Source: Porphyra umbilicalis (taxonomy: Eukaryota; Rhodophyta; Bangiophyceae; Bangiales; Bangiaceae). Taken from it: a stretch of 64,000 nucleotides of DNA. Every line of letters starts with the position of its first letter. Within the stretch, counting starts at the first letter, position 1. This document shows positions 40,408-50,416 of the stretch, piece by piece. The notes under the pieces are model-generated. The model had not been told where the DNA came from and searched no databases. It was given only the letters and a program-made list of their open reading frames with translations. The stretch spans positions 434,001 to 498,000 of the forward strand of contig KV918769.1 in the NCBI GenBank assembly GCA_002049455.2, given 5' to 3'. Position numbers and translations under genes: made by a program.

Positions 40408-42790
40408 GTGCGGTGTGACGGTGCTGGGGAGCTCGTCTCTGCTGATATGCAGGAACTTTACTCCCGGCGGGGGATCCGCCTCGAGCCGACGGCGGCCTTC
40501 ACCCCGCAGCAGAACGGGAAAGCCGAGCGCCTCAACCGGACACTGATGGAGCGCGTCCGCTCCATATTGGCGGAGGCCGAGCTTCGCGAGGAGCTCTGGG
40601 CCGAGGCGCTGATGGCCGTCGTGTACACGCGCAACCGCGGGCCGACGAGCGACGGCAGGGCTACCCCTTTTGAGCTCTTCCATGGCAAATGGCCGGACGT
40701 AGCCTGCCACCGCGTGTGGAGGAGCGTCGCGTACGCGCTCAAGCCCAAGAGACAGCAGCGGAAGCTGCAGCCGAAAACCATGGTTGGTCGCGTCGTCGGG
40801 TACGTAGCCGAGGGTAGCGCGTACCGCGTCTACAACCCCGCGTCGCGCAAAGTCGTGGTGCGGCGTGACATCGTTGCGGACGAGACCTCGGTGCGCGCAC
40901 CGGGGAAAACGAGTGCCCCACCGGCGGGCATGGCTCCTGACAGCGGCGCAGATTTGACTGCCGAAACCGACGACCAATCAAACACCACCACTGGGACTCC
41001 GGACAGCACGCCGAGCCAACCCGACAGCCCGCCACCAACTCCAAGTCCATCCGAGCCGGTCGACCAAGTCCCGAAACCTTCATCGGATCCGAAACGTGGC
41101 GGGCCTCATACCTCAACGCTTGGGCGCGGGCGCTACCCGGAGTGGTTGCGGCGACCCAAGCCCTACTTTGACGACGAGCCCGGGGCAGCCAGCCAGGCCG
41201 TCATGACGGCCTTTACGAGCGAGGCCCTGCGCACCGTGCCGGCCACGGTGACGGAGGCCATCACACGGCCCGACGCCCACCTGTGTCGCGAGGCCATGCA
41301 GGATGAACTGCGGTCGCTGGCGGAAAACAACGCGTGGGAGATGACGGACCTCCCGCCAGGCGCTAAGCTGACCGGCAGCCGCTGGGTCTTCGACCTAAAG
41401 CGCGACGCGGCCTGCAACGTGGTGTGGTACAAGGCGCGGTTTGTGGTCCGGGGCTTCACCCAGAAGCCCGGCGTCGACTACGACGAGGTGGGGGCGCCCA
41501 CACCGGCAAAGGCAACGGTGCGCGCGGGCCTCGCCCTCGCCGCCGCAAGGGGCATGGAGATCCACTGCCTAGACATCAAGGCCGCCTATCTCAATGCCAT
41601 GCTGGACAAGGACGTGTACGTGGCGCAGCCAGAGGGCTACGAGGTCGGCGGCAACAAGCTGGTCTGCTACATCCTCCGCGCCGTGTACGGCTGCAATCAG
41701 GCCAGCCGCTTGTGGGGCAGCCACTTTGCCACCACATTGGTGAACGCGGGCGCAGCACGAGCAGCCGCGGACCCCTGCCTCTTTGTCTGGACCCACGTGG
41801 TCCACGGCGTAATTTTCACCCTGGTACACGTGGACGATGTACTTCTGTCAGCCAAGGATCGGGCGGGAATCAAGGCAGTTGAGGACATCATTTCATCGGT
41901 TTACACCACCCGCGACATGGGGGAGGTGGGGGACTTCCTCGGAATGCGCGACACCCGTGATCGGGCGGCCGGCGCCCTCACGCTGACGAGCCCAGGCTAC
42001 ACCCGCGCCCTCGTCGGGGCGCACGGGCTGGGAAGCGCCAACCTGGCGACGACGCCCATGGCCCCCGGCACGGTGCTGACGCGCACAGGGACTGACCTGC
42101 TGGACGCGGGGGGGCCTGCGTTCGCGGAGCTTGTGGGCGGCCTGTTATACCTGGCGACCACAATGCGCCCAGACATCGCCTTTGCTGCTGGCGTGCTGTC
42201 GCGCTGTATGCACGCGCCAGAGGAGGGCCATTGGCGCGCCGCCAAGCAGGTCCTGCGGTACCTCGCGGGCACGCTCGAACTGGGCCTCTGCTTTGGCGGC
42301 GGCACGGGCTGGAGGCCTGCTGCGACGCGGATTTGCGTCGGACAGAGAGACACGCAGGTCCACGACGGGCTGGCTGTTCTGCTGGAACGGCGCCGCGGTG
42401 TCCTGGTCCAGCCGGCGGCAACCGACGGTGTCGACATCCACGGCCGAGGCGGAGTATATTGCCGCCGCGGCGGCCACGAAGGAGGCCTTGTGGCTCCGCA
42501 AGCTCCTGGCGGACCTGGGGGAGCCGATCACGACGATCCAGATCGGGGAGGACAACAACGCCTGCCTGGCTATGGTGGCTAACCCGGAGGGTACCGGGCG
42601 GGCCAAGCACATCGATATCGCACATCATATGGTGCGGGACCGCGTTGCACGCGGGAAGGTGGCATTCTACCACACGCCGACGACGGAGATGGCGGCCGAC
42701 GGATTTACCAAGCCGCTGCCTGTGGCCGCCTTCGCCGCTTTACGGTCTCGCCTGGGCGTACGAGCCCAAGAGCACGCGACGCGAGCGTGA
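40408..42790 (+). pseudogene. pol: Copia C2 integrase core, RT and RNase H
   Basis: VRCDGAGELVS and QQNGKAERLNRTLMERV give the second Asp and the Glu of integrase. After a Ser/Pro-rich linker the RT reads GSRWVFDLKRDAACNVVWYKARFV (partly shown), CLDIKAAYLNAMLDKDVYVAQ (partly shown) and FTLVHVDDVLLSAKD, with HVDD in place of the usual YVDD. RNase H begins in frame, shifts near 42310, and continues TSTAEAEYIAAAAATKEALW (20 shown), GEDNNACLAMV and AKHIDIAHHMVRD to a stop at 42788-42790. The 2.2-kb stretch before the shift is uninterrupted. Confidence 0.9.
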
Positions 42791-43281
42791 CGGGCTGGGT
42801 TGCGGCCGTGGGGGAGTGTTGGCGCCGGTGGCGGCCGCAAGCCCAAGACGTGTCAGCCGCATTGCTGAGGTAGGTCGGGCTTTCTGTGGCACGGCCTGAT
42901 AATTGTGGCATGGCCCGATGGTGTAAGGAGTGAGTTTTATTGCGTTGTATTGCGTTGTTCCGCCTGCGTGTGCGGCGGCGCCCGCGGGAGCATACCTGAG
43001 CGCGCACCGCAGGTAGGCGCGACCGGCACGGCGGGGTGGGACCGCGGGGGCACCACGAGAGTACAAGAGCGCGGGGAGCGAGGGCCGAGTGGAACCCGAG
43101 GTCTAAAGTGCGCGTGTTTTTTGACAGGTTACGCTCCCAGCTCGCGCTGGATTTAGTTCTGAGAGGTCGCAAGTTCGAGTTTCGCCGGGGCTGCGCCCCA
43201 GGAGGGGGACGGAGGAATTTGCAGGAGAGGCAATTCCGAGTCGTGTGTCAGACGAGCCTGGCCCTGAGGAGCTGGGGGGAG
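42791..43281 (+). other. Copia C2 3' untranslated region with polypurine tract and tRNA-like blocks
   Basis: The tract GAGGAGCTGGGGGGAG directly precedes the 3' LTR. Blocks resembling tRNA-Leu(UAG) occur in order: GGCCGAGTGG (43083), GGTCTAAAG (43100), CGCGCTGGATTTAG (43143) and AAGTTCGAG (43171). They are interrupted by extra sequence and the stems do not pair. Confidence 0.5.
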
Positions 43282-43357
43282 TGTTGAAATGTGATGTTCA
43301 GCTCCCCAGGCCAGTCACACCGGTCATGTGGCGCAGTTCGTTTTTGACCTCTCAACA
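43282..43357 (+). repeat. 3' LTR of copia C2 (76 bp)
   Basis: TGTTGA...TCAACA, perfect 6-bp inverted termini with TG/CA ends, preceded by a polypurine tract and followed by target-site CTGGT. Confidence 0.9.
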
Positions 43358-44025
43358 CTGGTCGGCGCGAGGGGCACGTTCACCTGTCGCGACGGGGTGA
43401 TGCAGTCTGAGGTGGGGCAACGCCGCGAGGGGGAAGCGCTGCGCTTGGACGCGTTGACCGGCGCGGAGGGGTCGCGCGGCGCTGGGGACTCGCAGGACTT
43501 AACCAGGTGGCGGCGGACACGGTGACTGTCAAGGTCGGTGCTCGGGTGGTGTGCACGATGTCGTTCGTTGGGGTGAAGACTGGAGCGCACGGGATTGTAA
43601 CCTCGTTTTTGTCGGGGGTGTCTGTCTGCTGCAAGTTTGAGGGTGTGGAAGAACCGCTTTGCATGCCGTTTGTGAAGTTTTCTGTGATGGACGGGAGGAG
43701 AGGGAGCTGGCGTGTCGATGGAAAGTACCCATTCTGCTATCGTGGGCGGTGACGGGGTCCCGCTCGCAGGGGATGACGATCCTCGAGGTGGCTGTTGATT
43801 TTTCCTGCACGCAGTGGACTTTGGATGGGTTGGTCTACGCAGCTTTGTCGAGGGCCGTTTCGCTTGCCTCTTTGGGTGTCCGTGGGCTTACCAAGGAGCA
43901 CTTCAAGACGAGCGCCAATGCACTGGCTTGGTACGAGCGGGTCCGCTCTGAGCGGCGTTTCCGTGCGGGATAGATTGCCGTACAGGCGTAGACAATCATG
44001 GAGAATAGAAAAGAAACCACAGAGC

Positions 44026-44940
44026 CTACTCGGAGAGATATCGATAGTCCCACAGCACCACCTGACGCGTCACGGCCCCGTCACTCCCATCGCCCCTCTC
44101 ACCCCCATCCCATCCATGTGTGTTGGAGCTGGCCGAGTACCAAAATGCGCGGCCTTGTATCGCTCAAACATCATCGACTGGTATAGCAATGCCGAGAAAG
44201 GGTACCTCTCCCTTCCACACCCGCCTTCAACGCAGACGGCCACCACCTCGACCACAGATACCTCTTGCTGCAATTGAGCAGCATGCTCCATGACCACGGC
44301 GGGTACGGCCCACCGCCAGATGATGGCAGTGCCCAGTAGACGGCCTTTCTGGAAGCTGTCCGCGGGCCTGTCGCACAATTTCAAACGCGGACTGCAGCGC
44401 ACATGAGACACAGAAAAGGGAGAAAGAGGCGCACGGAGTGGCATGATCAGAAAGGTCATGCACTGCTCGCACAACACAAAAAAGTATGCCCCGCACTCCT
44501 TCCAGTTTATGCACCCACTTACCCAATACAGGACGCTTGCCAAAGAAACTCTTTGCCACTCTGGGCAGCAGTACCAAACGTCAGAGGCACCGTCGCCGTC
44601 CCGTGCCCGGGAGCAACCAAGAACCCATTCTCATCGCCCGTCTGGTTATCGAGCACTGTCACTTGACAAGTGAAGATGAGATGGCGTGCCACAGGATCCC
44701 GCCCACAGTGCGAGCGCATGGGCAGCAGGACACCCGAGCCCACCAGCACATTGTCGACAAAAAGAGACGACCGCTGGGGGTGCGGTGAAAGCGACGGCAG
44801 CGGATCTCCCCGCTGCTGGCCTGTCTGACCCACGAGCTGCGTCGCATCAACAGCAAGCGCAACCGACACGCCCCCACTTGGCGTCCCACCAGCGCCGATA
44901 GCTGCCACTCGGGTGTTGCCGCCCACCCCCGCCGCGACGG
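44026..44940 (-). pseudogene. Gene X copy B: decayed paralogue of the gene at 1171-3050
   Basis: Exon 44940-44523 includes NVLVGSGVLLPMRS and ends WQASCIG. Intron 44522-44392 is removed. The last exon starts PRLKLCDRPADSF and contains GTAIIWRWAVP, SVVEVVAVCVEG, RYPFSALLYQS and, after a frame change near 44080, RQVVLWDYRYLSE before TAG at 44026-44028. These align with copy A (SIG-PRVRLFDRPP, TACVWRVAP, AVEVFGLVYTEG, DYPFTSCFYES, SVVLWDAHFVEG). It faces PIF1 copy B tail to tail, 52 bp away. The upstream part seen in copy A is missing and replaced by a 39-bp minisatellite from about 44930. Function unknown. Confidence 0.65.
44392..44522 (-). other. Intron in gene X copy B
   Basis: Minus-strand donor ATTGG/GTAAGTGG and acceptor GCGCTGCAG; 131 bp; same codon phase as the intron at 1723-1565 in copy A. 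Confidence 0.75.
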
Positions 44941-45110
44941 CCGTCAGGCTGTTGCCGCCCGTCCCCGCCGCGCCGGCCGCTGGCGTGTTGTCGCACGACC
45001 CCGCCGCGCCCGATGCTGTGGTGTTGTCGCCCGTCCCCGCCGCGCCGGCCGCCGGGATGTTACCGCCGGTCCCCGCTGCACTGTCCGCAGGCTTGCTGCT
45101 GCCCCTCCCC
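44925..45110. repeat. 39-bp minisatellite
   Basis: Four to five units containing GCCCGTCCCCGCCGCGCC, truncating gene X copy B. Confidence 0.75.
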
Positions 45111-45185
45111 GACTTTTATTGTACACTTACAGTCGTTCCACTAAAAACCTAGCACTCCGGCGGGATCAGTTGTGCCCTCGACATC

Positions 45186-45830
45186 TCACATGTTCCTCTT
45201 TTGCGATGCAACGCTCTCGAATTTGGACAGGAGCCCTCGTAAGTCCCTGAAACGTGACCAATCCACGATTCTAGGAGACGCCCAGCAGTCCCGGCGGACC
45301 TTCTCGTGAGGGACTTGAGATTTCTGAAACAACCTTTCGGGGACAGCCGACGCCGCGCCCGACTTCGGCGTTCGTGGCACCGTTAATGGAGCGGCCCCCA
45401 GCTTTGGCACGCGACTGGGGCGGGCGTCCCCGGCGTCGGCGTGGTTGTTGTCGAACAGGATTCTAGGTCGTCGTCTTCGCCGGGTTTTTGCGGGCCGAGA
45501 TGGAGCGCTGTTCATGTCCTCCCCGTTGCCGTCGACGGCGACCGCGTTCTCCTACTGCTAGTTATCGGTAACTTGTCCGTCGTTGGCCGCCGTCTCGTCG
45601 GGGTCCTGCTCCCAGTCACGCTCGTCCATGACGCCCTCCGCTGCAGCATCCATCCACGCATCACGCGCCGAGTTGAACAGTTGCGCCAGCGACGCGCTTC
45701 CGGGCTCTGTGATATCGGCCGCACGGTCTAGGAAGACAGGTGCGTCCTCGATGAAGCCGCAGTGTAGCGCCGTTGAGCGGGATGACACCGAATCATTGTA
45801 TGACATGCCGAGACACCGAGAGGGGCGAGG
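45186..45830 (-). CDS. Hypothetical protein fragment
   Basis: The minus strand reads FLDRAADITEPGSASLAQLF, then an acidic stretch (DERDWEQDPDETAANDGQVTDN; partly shown), two stops (TAG at 45558-45560 and 45552-45554), then in the same frame ENAVAVDGNGED, KTRRRRRPRILFDNN and a basic end finishing at 45186. The amino-acid pattern looks like a real acidic/basic nuclear-type protein, but I recognise no family. Either the two stops are lesions or an intron removes them. Upstream it runs into a minisatellite. Confidence 0.3.
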
Positions 45831-45834
45831 AAGC

Positions 45835-46310
45835 GAGCCGTGCCGGCGCCGGGGGCGGGGCGGCCGACCGTGCCGGGGAGCGGGGCGGGGCGGCCGACCG
45901 TGCCGGGGAGCGGGGCGGGGTGGCCGACCGTGCCGGGGAGCGGGGCGGGGTGGCCGACCATGACGGGGAGCGGGGCGAAGTGACCGACCGTGCCCGCAGC
46001 GGAGCGGGCTGGCCAACTGTACCGGGGAGCGGGGGGGGCGGCCTACCGAGCCCGTAGCAGGGCGGGGCGGCCGACCGTGACCGCAGCGGGGCGGGGCGGC
46101 CGACCGTGCACGCAACGGGGCAAGGCGGTCGACCGTGCGGGAAAGCGGGGCGGGGCGCCCGACCGTGCCGGGGAGCGGGGCGGGGTGGTCGACCGTGCCG
46201 GTATCCGGGGCGGAGCGGCCGAGCGTGACGTGGCGGCCAAACGTGCCGGGGAGCGGGGCGAGGCGGCGGACCGTGCCGGCGAGCGGGGTGGTGCGGCGGA
46301 CCAGGCCCGC
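45835..46310. repeat. 30-bp minisatellite
   Basis: About fifteen units of TGCCGGGGAGCGGGGCGGGG followed by CGGCCGACCG, diverging toward the right end. Long open frames here are a by-product of the 30-bp period. Confidence 0.9.
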
Positions 46311-46919
46311 GACCACAGCTGCAGCGCTGTATTGGGGCCCCTGCTGGCCACGCGATGGGGGTGAAACGGGACAACCCAGGGCTGCTAACGTCAGGTGATC
46401 TCGGCAGTGGCCTGCATGGTGGTGGAGTCGAGGGGCACCTGGCAATCAAGAGGACCTATCATGATATTGCTTGCATGGACATTTTGGTGGCGCCCAAAGC
46501 TGTGGTCACGAAGACGCAGGATGTGTGGCGTACAATGGACAAGGATATTTGGTGGCGCCCAGACCTGCGGTCAGGAAGTCGACTGATTCGTGGAGGACGA
46601 CGACGCGAAAATCTGGGTCTGATTTGGTGGGCCAATCAGAGGTAGGGTGGCTGTATGGTGATAGGACCCTGAAATGTGACGAGGACGGCTGACAAAGGCG
46701 AGCGTCACCGCAAGAATCGTGAGCCAGGACTCGGCGGTAAACCCCCCCCAGATGAGCCGTATTGAGGACACTTTAGGCTTCTGATTGGCTGATTGATTGG
46801 CACCAAAGAAACGGCACGAGAGTGCCCGCGCCAATGTGCGCCTCCAGGCCGTACAGGCTTCTGTTGGAGCGCCTCAAGCCCTGTGCACCGCGCTTGCCAC
46901 TGGATTCGATAGGTTCCTT
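46311..46919. other. Intergenic, no gene recognised
   Basis: Contains a short duplication of ATTTGGTGGCGCCCA-type sequence (near 46483 and 46547). Nothing else assigned. Confidence 0.4.
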
Positions 46920-49086
46920 TGTGGCGTCCACGACGCGAGCAGCACGTGAGGTGGGCGCAAACCAATGTCGGGGGTCCCCCAAACATTTCTGCATCCCAAC
47001 CGGGCCGCGCGCACTGGCCATTCGTGCGCGTCCTTGGGTGGCCATGGAAGTATGTGGCCATAGAAGTCCACACACGGGAAGTGCGTGCGTCCACGACGCG
47101 ACCAGCGGGTGTGGTGGGTGCAAACCAATGTCGGGGGTCCTCCCAACGTTTCTGCATCCCAATCGGGACGCGTGCACTGGCCATTCGTGCGCGTACTTGG
47201 GTAGCCATAGCAGTATGTGGCCATAGAAGTCCACACACCGAGTAGTGAGTGCGTCCACGACGCGACCAGCGGGTGTGGTGGGTGCAAACCAATGTCAGGG
47301 GTCCCTGAAACGTTTCTGCATCCCAACCGAGCGGCGTGCACTGAACATTCGTGCGCGTTCTTGGGTGGCCATAGCAGTATGTGGCCATAGAAGTCCACAC
47401 ACCGGGAAGAGCGTGCGTCCACGACGCGACCAGCGGGTGTGGTGGGTGCAAACCAATGTCGGGGGTCCACCCCACATTTCTGCATCCCAACCGGGCCGCG
47501 TGCACTGACTATTCGCGCGCGTTCCTGGGTGGCCATAGAAGTATGTGGCCATAGAAGTCCACACAATGGGTAGTGCGTGCGTCCACGACGCGACCAGCTG
47601 GTGTTGAGCGTAAAACCCAAGCCTGGGGGTCCGCCAAACATTCCTGCAACCCAACCAGGCCGCGTGCACTGGCCATTCCTGCGCGTACTTGGGTGGCCAT
47701 AGCAGTATGTGGCCATACAAGTCCACACACCGGGTAGTGCGTGCGTCCACGACGCGACCAGCGGGTGTGGTGGGTGCAAACCAATGTCGGGGGTCCTCCG
47801 AGCGGTTCTGCGTCCCAATCGGGACGCTTGCACTGGCCATTCGTGCGCGTTCTTGGGTGGCCATAGCAGTATGTGGCCATAGAAGTCCACACACCGAGTA
47901 GTGCGTGCGTCCACGACGCGACCAGCGGGTGTGGCGGGTGCAAACCAATGTCGGGGGTCCACCCCACACTTCTGCATCCCAACCGGGCCGCGTGCACTGG
48001 ATACGTGCGCGTCTTGAGTGGCCACAGCAGTATGTGGCCATAGAAGTCCACACCAGGAGGGCGGCGTCCACGACGCGACCAGCGGGTGTGGCGGGTACAA
48101 ACCAATGTCGGGGGTCCTCCGAAGATTTCTGCATCCCGACCGGGCCGCGTGCACTGACTATTCGCGCGCGTTCCTGGGTGGCCATAGAAGTATGTGGCCA
48201 TACAAGTCCACACACCGGGTAGTGCGTGCGTCCACAACGCGACCAGCCGGAGTGGTGGGTGAAAATCAAAGCCGGGGGTCCTCCAAACACTTCTGCAACC
48301 CAACAAGAACGCTTGCACTGGCCATTTGTGCGCGTACTTGGGTGGCCATAGCAGTATGTGGCCATAGAAGTCCACACTCCGGAAAGGGCGTGCGTCCACG
48401 ACGCGACCAGCGGGTGTGGTGGGTGCAAACCAATGTCGGGGGTCCTCCCAAGATTTCTGCATCCCGACCGGGCCGCGTGCACTGGCCGTTCGTGCGCGTC
48501 TTTGGGTAGCCATAGCAGTATGTGGCCATAGAAGTCCACACACCGGGAAGGGCGCGCGTCCACGACGCGACCAGCGGGTGTGGTGGGTGCAAACCAATGT
48601 CGGCGGTCCCCCCAACGTTTCTGCATCCCAATCGGGACGCGTGCACTGGCCATTCGTGCGCGTACTTGGGTGGCCATAGCAGTATGTGGCCATAGAAGTC
48701 CACACACCGAGTAGTGAGTGCGTCCACGACGCGACCAGCGGGTGTGGTGGGTGCAAACCAATGTCGGGGGTCCTCCGAAGATTTCTGCATCCCAACTGGG
48801 CCGCGTGCACTGACCATTCGTGCGCGTTCTTGGGTGGCCATAGAAGTATGTGGCCATAGAAGTCCACACAACGGGTAGTGGGTGCGTCCACGACGCGACC
48901 ATCGGGTGTTATGGGTGAAAACCAATGTCGGGTGTCCACCCCATATTTCTGCAACCTAATCGGGACGCGTGCACTGGCCATTTGTGCGCGTACTTTGGTG
49001 GCCATAAAAGTAAGTGGCCATAGAAGTCCACACACCGGGTAGTCCGTGCGTCCACGACGCGACCAGCGGGTGTTGTGCGTAAAAAC
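46920..49086. repeat. About 164-bp satellite array, left block
   Basis: About thirteen monomers; AAGTCCACAC recurs at roughly 164-bp spacing (for example 47228, 47391, 47555). Typical pieces are GCGTCCACGACGCGACCAGC, GTGGTGGGTGCAAACCAATG, TTCTGCATCCCAA and TTGGGTGGCCATAG. Interrupted at 49087 by gypsy element G2; it resumes at 61343. Confidence 0.95.
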
Positions 49087-49816
49087 TGTGACAACACGCT
49101 CAGCTTACCCCGCCCGGTTGGGGGGGAGGGCGAGCCAAACCGTGTCGCTTGGTAGTCTTGTCGGGGAATACCTGCCCCGGAAGGAAACCCCGAAGAGCAC
49201 ACACGCACGGCGTCGACCGGGGGAAGGCGCCCCGAGCGACAAACACGAGTTGTGTGACCGGAAGTTTACTTGCCCGCGTCGAAGGCCTCGAGGCGACACT
49301 CACGCCTCACCCTCTTATCCCATCCGTTCCCCTCGGACCCTCGGAAAACCCTCCTCAGACACCCTCAAAGGACCCTCGGAAAGCCCTCCCCCGACTCCCT
49401 CAAAGGACCCTCGGGAAACCCTCCTCAGACACCCTGAAAGGACCCACGGAAAGCCCTCTCCTCAGGGCCTACTGGGCCCATAACCCGGAGGACGGCCGAA
49501 GCTTCGAATACCGCCTTGAGTAGAGGCGGGGGAAAGGGTGCTACGTGACGCCCTCGCGGCGCCCCGGAGTCAGGGGCACAAAGTAACATAAGTCGATAAT
49601 CCAAGTTGGGTTGACACAAATTTAGGCCCTTAAGTAGGGGCCCGCTCGAGGGGGTTACGAATCCCAGGGAAGTATTGGGATTGCGGTTGTGGTTGGTGAG
49701 CCACGAGATGATCACAAGTGGGTCGCCAACGGAACAATTTGAAATATGCGTTAGTGGGGCATATTTCCGGGGATTCTGGATCCCGGTGTGTGGTGCCCAT
49801 GTGACGGACCGTCACA
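49087..49816 (-). repeat. 3' LTR of gypsy element G2 (730 bp)
   Basis: TGTGAC...GTCACA termini. The right end is a perfect hairpin GTGACGG-A-CCGTCAC (49801-49815). 49335-49460 holds about four 33-bp direct repeats containing GGACCCTCGG and CCCTCCTCAGACACC. The internal flank ATTCCCCCTTCT (49817-49828) is the polypurine tract on the coding strand. Confidence 0.9.
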
Positions 49817-50416
49817 ATTCCCCCTTCTAAAGGGGTCGCCGTCCCGGCGGCCCAGAGCCAGGGGGGGCGGGCCCGCCCGAGTGTGGCGGGCGGGCCAGGA
49901 CAGCTAGCCGCCGGGCTCCCCAGTGTGGGGCCCGGGTGCTGCCCCGGTCCTCGCCAGCGATGGCGGCCCCGGATCGTGGGGGCTCCCCCTGCCGGGGCAA
50001 GGGGGTACGCGCCGTCGCCGTATGGTGGACACGGCCGCGGGAGCCAGGGGTGCTGCCGCGTGTCCGGGGCGGGCCAGCTAACCGTGCCCGGCGGGCCAAC
50101 AGGGGGGCGGGTGCCCAGTATGGCATCCGCCCGCCCCCGCACCTGTGGGGCTGTCGCGCGGCCCCCCCTCGTGGGGAGTCGTCCAGGGGGAATGGCCCGC
50201 GGGGTGGGGCTGAGGGGGCCCGGGGTGCGGGCCCCTGTCCCCACACAGGGGCTCATAAAAAGGGGGTAGGCGGGGGATAGACGGGGACGCCGTCCACTGC
50301 CGACCGTCACTGTCGCCCCCTCCACCGCTACTCGAGTTGAGAGCCTCGCCCGCGTCCCTCACCGCGCGGGGCACCCCCCTCCCCCTCGCCGTCCCCCTTA
50401 CCCGGGCGCGGCGGCT
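49817..50416. other. Region between 3' LTR of G2 and its antisense ORF
   Basis: GC-rich, no gene. A TATA-like CATAAAAAG at 50254-50262 is oriented toward the antisense ORF, about 160 bp before its ATG. Confidence 0.4.

Larger units (their letters stand above)
38503..43357 (+). mobile_element. Ty1/copia element C2 with very short LTRs, inserted in PIF1 copy B
   Basis: 5' LTR 38503-38579, PBS at 38580, gag from 38701, pol to 42790, 3' LTR 43282-43357; total 4855 bp. Flanks are TTGGT (38498-38502) and CTGGT (43358-43362), a 5-bp target duplication with one mismatch. Removing the element plus one flank restores the helicase frame (AELV-GARG). gag and pol form one frame interrupted by four in-frame stops (39166 TGA, 39577 TAA, 39910 TAG, 40402 TAG) and one frameshift near 42310. 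Confidence 0.9.
37584..43973 (+). pseudogene. PIF1-family helicase copy B, broken and split by a copia insertion
   Basis: Exon 1 (37584-38025) begins at ATG MNSAPRLDELQLQLARYVL, with Walker A GAAGCEKST near 37668 and Walker B RLVVIDEA near 37900, then FRRTALPTM-stop-CRPFGGRTVF (TAA at 37992-37994). Intron 38026-38174 follows. Exon 2 starts AAGDPLQLPVF and runs to NNKRLAELV at 38502. A copia element (38503-43357) is inserted there, and the helicase resumes in frame with GARGTFTCRDG at 43363. Further shifts near 43500 and 43690 separate the KVGARVVCTM box, the WAVTGSRSQGMT motif and VYAALSRAVSLASLGV. Intact PIF1 proteins are ATP-dependent 5'-3' helicases; here one nonsense codon, two frameshifts and the insertion abolish function. 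It is paralogous to copy A (1-1103). Confidence 0.85.

Noticed and set aside
38701..42790. In-frame stop codons in copia C2 and gypsy G2 as evidence of a reassigned genetic code or programmed readthrough
   Set aside because: TAA, TAG and TGA all occur at unrelated positions together with frameshifts, while gag of both gypsy elements and the Harbinger transposase end at ordinary stops. Mutational decay is simpler.
42805..42830. GTGGGGGAGTGTTGG as an alternative 3' LTR start for copia C2
   Set aside because: No matching copy exists at the 5' side; the 76/77-bp repeats directly abut the primer-binding site and the target duplication.
46874..49035. Very long minus-strand ORFs of 400-535 codons over the satellite, also at 61.2-64.0 kb
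   Set aside because: They follow the 164-bp monomer in every phase and carry the satellite repeat, not a protein domain. Reported only as a satellite property.
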